A stretch of DNA of 40,695 nt, from assembly GCA_903859055.1 (NCBI GenBank), contig CAIOLC010000257.1:1-40695 (forward strand), in the 5' to 3' direction. The translations under genes were made by a program, and so were the position numbers. The notes under the pieces are model-generated. The model ran no database searches. It was given only the letters and a program-made list of their open reading frames with translations, and had not been told where the DNA came from. Positions 35,348-40,695 of this stretch are shown in pieces. Source of the DNA: an uncultured Chlorobiaceae bacterium (lineage in GTDB: Bacteria > Bacteroidota > Chlorobiia > Chlorobiales > Chlorobiaceae). How positions within the stretch are numbered: the stretch's first letter is position 1; the number at the start of each line of letters is the position of its first letter.

Positions 35348-36571
35348 ATGCTGTTAGTGATAACAACAAATACAATCATGCCAAGATTTTCTAAAGCAGT
35401 TTCATCACTCCGCTCTTCCGAAATCAGGGATCTCATGACCCTGGCCTCAAGACCGGACATCATCTCCTTTGCGGGTGGAATGCCCGGCAACGATCTCTTT
35501 CCCGTTCAGGCGATTGAGGATCTTTTCAAAGCGCTCGACATCAAAAAAAAGCGCATTGCATTTCAGTACGGCCCGACACCCGGCCTTCCCTCACTGCTTG
35601 AGTCACTGAGCGGCTTCCTCGAAAAAAAGGGGTTGCCGGTACACACGAACCGACTGCTCATCACCACCGGCTCACAACAGGGGCTCAATCTGCTTGGCAA
35701 AGCCTTTATTGATCCTCACGACCCTGTCCTTGTCGAAAATCCCTGCTTTATCGGAGCCCTCTCGGCTTTCCGCTCCTACGACGCTGAACTGAGAGGTGTC
35801 CCCGTTGACCGCGACGGTATTGTCATGGAGGCGCTGCAACAAGAAATCGACAAAAAAGAGAAGCCGAAATTTCTCTACATCACACCCTATTTCCACAACC
35901 CGGCAGGGCTGCTCTACAGTTCTGAACGCAAAGAGCAACTTATAACCGCGCTTCAGGGGCGCGATATCCCGCTGATTGAGGATGATGCCTACGGCGACCT
36001 CTACTTTTTCGAAGAGGATCGGGAACAACTCAAGCCCATAAAGGCGATCAATCCTGAAGGAATTGAGATTTGCTATACCGGTTCATTCTCCAAAATTCTT
36101 GGCCCCGGCCTGCGACTGGGCTGGATGCTGGTGCCTGAAGAGATCTACCAAAAATGCGAACTGATCAAGCAATCCGCCGACGCCTGTTCGCCGAGCTTTA
36201 CCCAGGTACTGGCTGATGAGTTTATCCGCTCCGGCCAGATTTACAGCTATATCGCCACTGTTCGGCAGGAGTACAAAAGAAGGGCAAACGCCATGGTTTC
36301 TGCTCTCAAGGAACACCTGCCAAACTACGTCCAGTGGAACGAACCACGAGGGGGCTTTTACCTCTGGCTCACTCTGCCGGAAGAGACCGATGCTACGAAA
36401 ATTGTGCAACTTGCCATCGAGGGCGGCGCGGTGTTTGTGATTGGGAAGACGTTCGATCCGGCAGGAACGCACAACAATTCACTCCGCCTCTCCTATTGCA
36501 ACAACACCCTGGAGCAGATCGCCGAGGGAATTCCGATTGTGGCACGAGCCATACGGCAGGTGTGCGGGTGA
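35348..36571 (+). CDS. PLP-dependent aminotransferase, LysN/ARO8-like (class I)
   Basis: Fold type I aminotransferase of the 2-aminoadipate/aromatic (LysN, MocR-like) subgroup, 407 aa. The start RDLMTLASRPDIISFAGGMP is typical. Other motifs: FQYGPTPGLPSLLESL, TTGSQQGLNLLGKAFIDP, YFHNPAGLLYSSERK, LIEDDAYGDLYF (PLP-contacting Asp), and YTGSFSKILGPGLRLGWM with the Schiff-base Lys. A C-terminal RLSYCNN follows. There is no N-terminal DNA-binding domain, so it is an enzyme rather than a MocR regulator. AAGGAG lies 5 bp before ATG 35348. Substrate could be an aromatic, branched-chain or aminoadipate-like amino acid; the ACT neighbour points to amino-acid metabolism. Confidence 0.9.
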   Translation: MLLVITTNTIMPRFSKAVSSLRSSEIRDLMTLASRPDIISFAGGMPGNDLFPVQAIEDLFKALDIKKKRIAFQYGPTPGLPSLLESLSGFLEKKGLPVHTNRLLITTGSQQGLNLLGKAFIDPHDPVLVENPCFIGALSAFRSYDAELRGVPVDRDGIVMEALQQEIDKKEKPKFLYITPYFHNPAGLLYSSERKEQLITALQGRDIPLIEDDAYGDLYFFEEDREQLKPIKAINPEGIEICYTGSFSKILGPGLRLGWMLVPEEIYQKCELIKQSADACSPSFTQVLADEFIRSGQIYSYIATVRQEYKRRANAMVSALKEHLPNYVQWNEPRGGFYLWLTLPEETDATKIVQLAIEGGAVFVIGKTFDPAGTHNNSLRLSYCNNTLEQIAEGIPIVARAIRQVCG

Positions 36572-36631
36572 AAAAGCAACAATCAGCCAGCCCCCCTTCA
36601 CCGGCAAAACTTGAACAAAAACAGCAGCCCC

Positions 36632-38833
36632 ATGGCATCAAGCACGCATCAGGATCTCGCAGGATTTATCTGGAACATCGCCAACAAGCTCCGGGGCCCA
36701 TACCGTCCGCCGCAGTACCGACACGTCATGCTGCCCATGACCATCCTCCGCCGTCTTGATCTGGTGCTTGAACCAACCAAAGAGCCGGTGCTTGCCGAAC
36801 TGAAACGGCTGCAAGCCAAAGGGATAACCGGCCCGGCGTTCGAAGCCGCCCTCTCAAGAGTTGCCAACGGCGGCAACCGCAAACAGGCGCTCTACAACAC
36901 CAGCCCCTTCACCTTCCAGAAACTGCTTGGGGATGCTCCCAATATTGCCGACAACCTCATCTCCTATATCAGAGGCTTTTCACCCCGTGTTCGCGACATC
37001 TTCGAAAAATTCGAGTTTGAAAAGGAGATTGAAAAACTTGACGACAGCAACCGACTCTTCCTCATTGTCAAAGAGTTCTGCAGCTCAGAAATCGATCTCT
37101 CCCCGGCCAAACTCTCGAACCTCCAGATGGGCTACCTCTTTGAGGAGCTGGTCAGGAAATTCAACGAACAGGCCAATGAGGAGGCCGGAGACCACTTCAC
37201 CCCTCGCGAAGTTATCCGGCTCATGGTTGAACTGATGTTCGTCTACGAAGATGAGCTCTTCAAGGCTGGAAAATACAGCTCCATCTACGACCCGACAGCC
37301 GGAACCGGTGGTATGCTCTCCGTTGCCGAAGAGTACATCAAACGCAAAAACCGGGACGCCAACATTGAACTCTTCGGGCAGGAGTACAACCCGGAATCCT
37401 ACGCTATCTGCTGTTCCGACCTGCTCATCAAGGACGAGGAGATCAGCAACCTTGTCTATGGCGATACCCTCGGCATCAAGGATGCAAAAAGCCGCGCCTA
37501 CAACTTTTTACCGCAGGATGGCCACCCCGACAAACAGTTTCACTTCATGCTCTCCAACCCCCCTTTCGGTGTGGAGTGGAAACCTGAAAAAAGTTTTGTG
37601 GATGATGAAGCAGCCCAGGGGTTCAGCGGACGATTCGGAGCGGGGGTGCCGCGCATCAACGACGGCTCGCTGCTCTTTTTGCAACACATGATCTCCAAAT
37701 TCCACCCCTCACCCTCCAGCGGAGGCGACGGATCGCGCATCGCCATTGTCTTCAACGGCTCCCCCCTCTTCACCGGCGACGCAGGAAGCGGCGAGAGCAA
37801 CATCCGGCGCTGGATCATCGAAAACGACTGGCTCGATGCCGTCATTGCCCTCCCCGACCAGATGTTCTACAACACCGGCATCTACACCTACATCTGGATT
37901 GTCACCAACAAAAAGCCAAAAGAGCGAAAAGGGTATGTGCAGCTCATCGACGGAACCCGCCTCTTCCGCAAGATGAAAAAGAGCATGGGCAACAAGCGCA
38001 ACGAGCTCTCCGACGAGCATATCAGCGAACTGGTTCGTCTCTACGGCAACTTCCGCCAGAACACCCAGTGCACAACAGGGACCAACGGCAGTGAAGAGAA
38101 GCCCATAACCTCAAAAATATTCCGAAACTTCGACTTCGGCTACCTCAAAATGACCATTGAGCGCCCCCTCCGCCTCAACTTTCAGGCAAGCCAGGAACGC
38201 ATTGAACGCCTTACAAACGAAACCGCATTCCAGAACCTGATACTGAGTAAAAAGAGGTCGATTGATGCACAGGCAGAGGATTTCCGAAGCGGCAAAGCCA
38301 TGCAAGAGGCTCTGCTTGAAGCCCTGCGCGGCATGGAGAGTGACACACTCTACCGCAACCGCCCTGCCTTTCTGAAAGCGCTTGATGCAGCACTGAAAAG
38401 CGCCGATATAAAAATTGATGCCCCGCTGAAAAAGGCAATCCTCAGCACACTCAGCCAGCGCGATGAAAAAGCGGAGATCTGCCGCGACAGCAAAGGCAAC
38501 CCGGAACCCGATCCCGAACTGCGCGACACTGAACTGCTCCCGCTTCCTGACGACACTTTCCTTCCCCTGCCAATCGGCTACGAAAAAGATGCCGATAACA
38601 GCAAGCTCCTCAAACTGGTGCAGAGCCACTGCGAAGCGTATCTCCAGAGAGAGGTTCTGCCACACGTCAGCGATACCTGGATAGACCACACCAAAACAAA
38701 GGTCGGCTACGAAATTCCCCTCAACCGCCACTTTTACGTCTACAAACCACCGCGCCCGCTCGAAGAGATTGAGAGCGACATCAAAGCGCTCGAAACCAGC
38801 ATCCTCAACCTGCTCAGGGAGGTTGTTGAATGA
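36632..38833 (+). CDS. hsdM: Type I restriction-modification methyltransferase subunit HsdM
   Basis: Adenine-N6 methyltransferase subunit. The N-terminal HsdM helical domain (QDLAGFIWNIANKLRGPYRP to about residue 150) precedes the methylase core, with AdoMet motif I YDPTAGTGGMLSVAEEY (about 220) and catalytic NPPF at 309-312 (FMLSNPPFGVEWK). DHFTPREVIRLM is also conserved. At 733 aa it is longer than E. coli HsdM (about 530). The extra C-terminal ~200 residues include a Pro-rich stretch (LLPLPDDTFLPLPIGYE) and a helical end (EEIESDIKALETSILNLL). I use ATG 36632; a TTG at 36611 is in frame. It overlaps hsdS by 4 bp (ATGA). Confidence 0.95.
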   Translation: MASSTHQDLAGFIWNIANKLRGPYRPPQYRHVMLPMTILRRLDLVLEPTKEPVLAELKRLQAKGITGPAFEAALSRVANGGNRKQALYNTSPFTFQKLLGDAPNIADNLISYIRGFSPRVRDIFEKFEFEKEIEKLDDSNRLFLIVKEFCSSEIDLSPAKLSNLQMGYLFEELVRKFNEQANEEAGDHFTPREVIRLMVELMFVYEDELFKAGKYSSIYDPTAGTGGMLSVAEEYIKRKNRDANIELFGQEYNPESYAICCSDLLIKDEEISNLVYGDTLGIKDAKSRAYNFLPQDGHPDKQFHFMLSNPPFGVEWKPEKSFVDDEAAQGFSGRFGAGVPRINDGSLLFLQHMISKFHPSPSSGGDGSRIAIVFNGSPLFTGDAGSGESNIRRWIIENDWLDAVIALPDQMFYNTGIYTYIWIVTNKKPKERKGYVQLIDGTRLFRKMKKSMGNKRNELSDEHISELVRLYGNFRQNTQCTTGTNGSEEKPITSKIFRNFDFGYLKMTIERPLRLNFQASQERIERLTNETAFQNLILSKKRSIDAQAEDFRSGKAMQEALLEALRGMESDTLYRNRPAFLKALDAALKSADIKIDAPLKKAILSTLSQRDEKAEICRDSKGNPEPDPELRDTELLPLPDDTFLPLPIGYEKDADNSKLLKLVQSHCEAYLQREVLPHVSDTWIDHTKTKVGYEIPLNRHFYVYKPPRPLEEIESDIKALETSILNLLREVVE

Positions 38834-40137
38834 GCCACTATCAGAGATATCCGGCTTACAGGGATTCCTGTGTGGAGTGGATCGGGGAGATACCGGGGCA
38901 TTGGGAGGTGAAGCAAACAAGACATATTTTCAAAATCTTTAGTGGTTCCACACCAAAAAGCGGCGAAGAGCTCTACTGGGATGGCGATATAACATGGTTT
39001 ACTCCTGATGATTTAGGCAATAACCAGCAAAAAAACATATCGGAGAGCCGAAGAAAAATAACTGAAGAGGGATATAAAAGTTGTGGAACCTCTCTTGCGA
39101 AAAAGAACAGCATTGTTTTTTCAACTCGCGCACCCATCGGACATATTGCACTTTCAACAGTACCGGCCTGTTGCAATCAAGGATGCAGAATTCTTGAACC
39201 TGAAAACGGGAATACTGACTATTGGTACTACACTCTGGCGTCAGCAAAACCAATCCTGCAAAGCTTGGGACAAGGAAGCACATTTATGGAGCTTCCTCGC
39301 CAAAGCCTTGCCAGTTTTAACTTACCGTTTCCCCCGCATGAAGAACAGCAAGCCATTGCAAGCTTCCTTGACCGGAAAACAGCAGAAATAGACGAACTGA
39401 TTACAAGAAAAAAGGAGCTGCTCAAAAAACTCGACGAAAAACGCACTGCACTCATCACCCGGGCCGTCACCAAAGGACTTGCCCCTTCAGCGCCGATGAA
39501 AGAGTCTGGTGTAGAGTGGCTTAGAGAGATTCCGAAACATTGGGAGGTGAAACAAACAAGACTTATTTTCAAAATATTCAGCGGTTCTACACCGAGAAGC
39601 GGCGAAGAACTCTTCTGGGATGGTGATATAGTCTGGTTTACTCCTGAAGATTTAGGCAATAACCAGCCAAAAAACATATCTGAAAGCCGAAGAAAAATAA
39701 CTGAAGAGGGATATAATAGCTGCGGCACCTCTCTTGCAAAATCAAACAGTGTTGTTCTTTCAACTCGCGCTCCCATCGGGCATTTTGCAATTTCAACAGT
39801 ACCAGCATGCTGCAATCAAGGATGCAGAATTCTTGAACCTGAAAACGGTATTCCAGAATATTGGTACTACACCCTGTTATCAGCAAAACCAATATTACAA
39901 TGCTTGGGACAAGGCAGCACTTTCATGGAGCTTCCCCGCCAAAGCCTTGCGGGTTTTAAATTACCAGTTCCCCCACTCGAAGAACAGCAAGCCATCGCGG
40001 AACACATAGAGAAAAAAACAGCAACAATAGATCGTCAGAAAGCACAAGTCACTGAAGCAATCGAACGGCTAAAGGAGTACAGAAGTGCGCTCATTACCGA
40101 CACCGTAACCGGTAAAATGAATGTTCAATTGCTATAA
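38830..40137 (+). CDS. hsdS: Type I specificity subunit HsdS with near-duplicate TRDs
   Basis: DNA-recognition subunit of the type I system, 435 aa. It has two target-recognition domains separated by helical spacers: TRD1 at about residues 15-188 and TRD2 at 228-401. Each begins VEW..EIP.HWEVKQTR and contains IFSGSTP.SGEEL, RAPIGH and LGQGSTFMELPRQSL. By hand alignment the two differ at about 30 of 174 positions (about 83% identical), which is far more than the unrelated TRDs usual in HsdS. The central conserved helix reads TAEIDELITRKKELLKKLDE, and the C-terminal one TIDRQKAQVTEAIERLKEY. The start overlaps the hsdM stop. Confidence 0.95.
   Translation: MSHYQRYPAYRDSCVEWIGEIPGHWEVKQTRHIFKIFSGSTPKSGEELYWDGDITWFTPDDLGNNQQKNISESRRKITEEGYKSCGTSLAKKNSIVFSTRAPIGHIALSTVPACCNQGCRILEPENGNTDYWYYTLASAKPILQSLGQGSTFMELPRQSLASFNLPFPPHEEQQAIASFLDRKTAEIDELITRKKELLKKLDEKRTALITRAVTKGLAPSAPMKESGVEWLREIPKHWEVKQTRLIFKIFSGSTPRSGEELFWDGDIVWFTPEDLGNNQPKNISESRRKITEEGYNSCGTSLAKSNSVVLSTRAPIGHFAISTVPACCNQGCRILEPENGIPEYWYYTLLSAKPILQCLGQGSTFMELPRQSLAGFKLPVPPLEEQQAIAEHIEKKTATIDRQKAQVTEAIERLKEYRSALITDTVTGKMNVQLL
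38872..40032 (+). repeat. Intragenic direct repeat within hsdS
   Basis: Two copies of about 522 bp (38872-39393 and 39511-40032, 639 bp apart) encode the two TRDs. Much of the nucleotide sequence is shared, for example GGATGCAGAATTCTTGAACC in both. This could allow homologous recombination that deletes or exchanges one TRD. Confidence 0.85.
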
Positions 40138-40457
40138 CATGGTTGGGTGAGAAACCTTCGGTCAAACAGGCGCACGTCATTGTAACGATTCTTGGCGTGA
40201 CAGAGACCGCCACAGCCCTGCCCGCTTGTGGCTGGTTTAGCCAATCACATACATCCTGACATTAAATAAAAAAATTGTAAAATCCCTTCACAAAAGGTAA
40301 ATTCCGGTTGCTTTTTTTGGTAAAACGAATCTACAGCCACAAAATGTGGTCTTGTAGGCTATTGCTACTGTAGCAGAAAAACCTGACGTGTTTTTCTCCC
40401 TTGCCTTGATAACAGTACAATCATACAGATTACTTCAAATCCACAAACACATCAGCC
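40138..40457. promoter_or_regulatory. 320-bp intergenic region with two hairpin dyads
   Basis: No gene is evident. Two inverted repeats lie close together: a stem with outer arms CTACA/TGTAG and inner arms CCACA/TGTGG at 40331-40357, and a near-perfect palindrome TGCTAC-T-GTAGCA at 40363-40375. They lie about 80-130 bp before the 67-residue gene and could be an operator for it, or the terminator region of the hsd genes. No T-run follows either one. Confidence 0.4.
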
Positions 40458-40661
40458 ATGCAAGAGACGTCTCTTGAAACCACTATACAAAGATACCAGG
40501 AGCTGCTAAACAACAAAGATGTTAGGCAAATTGCGAGTTGGGTTGAGTCAAACAACTCTCAACCAACAGATGAGAGGGCACTTGTTGAAAGAGCTAAACT
40601 AAACGCTGAAAAGTTTTTTAAAAAAATTGATTCGGCCATGCAGCTCAACCTTCCACAATAA
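40458..40661 (+). CDS. 67-residue hypothetical protein downstream of hsdS
   Basis: Not recognised. The 67-residue frame is charged and probably all helical (ETTIQRYQELLNNKDVRQIA, then ALVERAKLNAEKFFKKIDSA), with no membrane segment. It lies 320 bp after hsdS in the same direction. I see no strong Shine-Dalgarno sequence. Its position between hsdS and the window edge suggests it belongs to a defence-type accessory region, but this is context only. Confidence 0.5.
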   Translation: MQETSLETTIQRYQELLNNKDVRQIASWVESNNSQPTDERALVERAKLNAEKFFKKIDSAMQLNLPQ

Positions 40662-40695
40662 CGATAATGCCGTATGACATATCCTGAAGGTTGCG

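Noticed and set aside
37508-38920. Long open frames on the minus strand opposite hsdM
   Set aside because: These are antisense to a clearly conserved methyltransferase gene; the composition follows hsdM codon structure and no domain is visible.
38872-40032. hsdS repeats as a sign of two half-S genes or an assembly artefact
   Set aside because: The frame is continuous through both halves and the copies differ at many positions, so a collapsed or duplicated assembly is unlikely; a genuine two-TRD gene fits better.
40674-40695. Start of another gene at the right edge (ATG at 40674)
   Set aside because: Only seven codons remain in the window and no ribosome-binding site is visible, so it cannot be supported.

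Overview
The window looks like chromosomal DNA from a green sulfur bacterium (Chlorobiaceae, Chlorobium/Pelodictyon type). The indications are two small class I c-type cytochromes of the chlorobial c-555 type, a complete yceD-rpmF-plsX-fabH-fabD-fabG-acpP-fabF-rnc cluster, a MoxR/DUF58/BatC/BatD set of the kind shared by Bacteroidetes and Chlorobi, and a B12-binding radical SAM protein of the class used in bacteriochlorophyll and hopanoid methylation. No database was searched, so the taxonomic call is an inference.

Layout. (1) 1-1750 holds only decayed insertion sequences: the N-terminal half of an ISAzo13-type transposase on the minus strand, a C-terminal scrap of the same family on the plus strand, and a frameshifted IS1380-type remnant. 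(2) 1755-8441, minus strand, is an exopolysaccharide operon. In transcription order it encodes a Wza-like export protein, a Wzz-like chain-length protein, a Gly-rich putative outer-membrane barrel with three internal repeats, and a membrane-bound nucleotide-sugar dehydratase of the FlaA1/CapD/PglF type. The insertion-sequence debris lies directly downstream. (3) 8745-13782, minus strand: small membrane protein, MoxR ATPase, DUF58 protein, BatD-like membrane protein, recQ. (4) 13816-19651, plus strand, starting only 33 bp from the divergent block: tsaD, yajC, carA, a class V aminotransferase, a BatC-like TPR protein and the radical SAM protein. (5) 19834-20807: two tandem cytochrome c genes, each with its own terminator. 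(6) 20979-23104: proC and a full-length batD. (7) Minus-strand glycerophosphodiesterase and a basic hypothetical protein, then plus-strand YqaE-type peptide and universal stress protein. (8) leuA and tRNA-Asn, both minus strand, separated by a terminator hairpin. (9) 27229-34277: fatty-acid/phospholipid operon ending in rnc. (10) 34860-36571: tandem-ACT protein and a class I aminotransferase. (11) 36632-40137: type I modification genes hsdM and hsdS, then a 67-residue unknown protein. No hsdR is visible before the window ends.

The least ordinary points are an HsdS whose two target-recognition halves are nearly the same sequence, which predicts a symmetric methylation target; the three-repeat Gly-rich barrel inside the polysaccharide-export operon; Bat-type genes scattered over three transcription units with no vWA BatA/BatB present; a G-rich, compositionally odd N-terminal segment of rnc with a TTG start; and two same-family transposase fragments facing opposite ways. 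I did not find a clearly new defence or mobile system.
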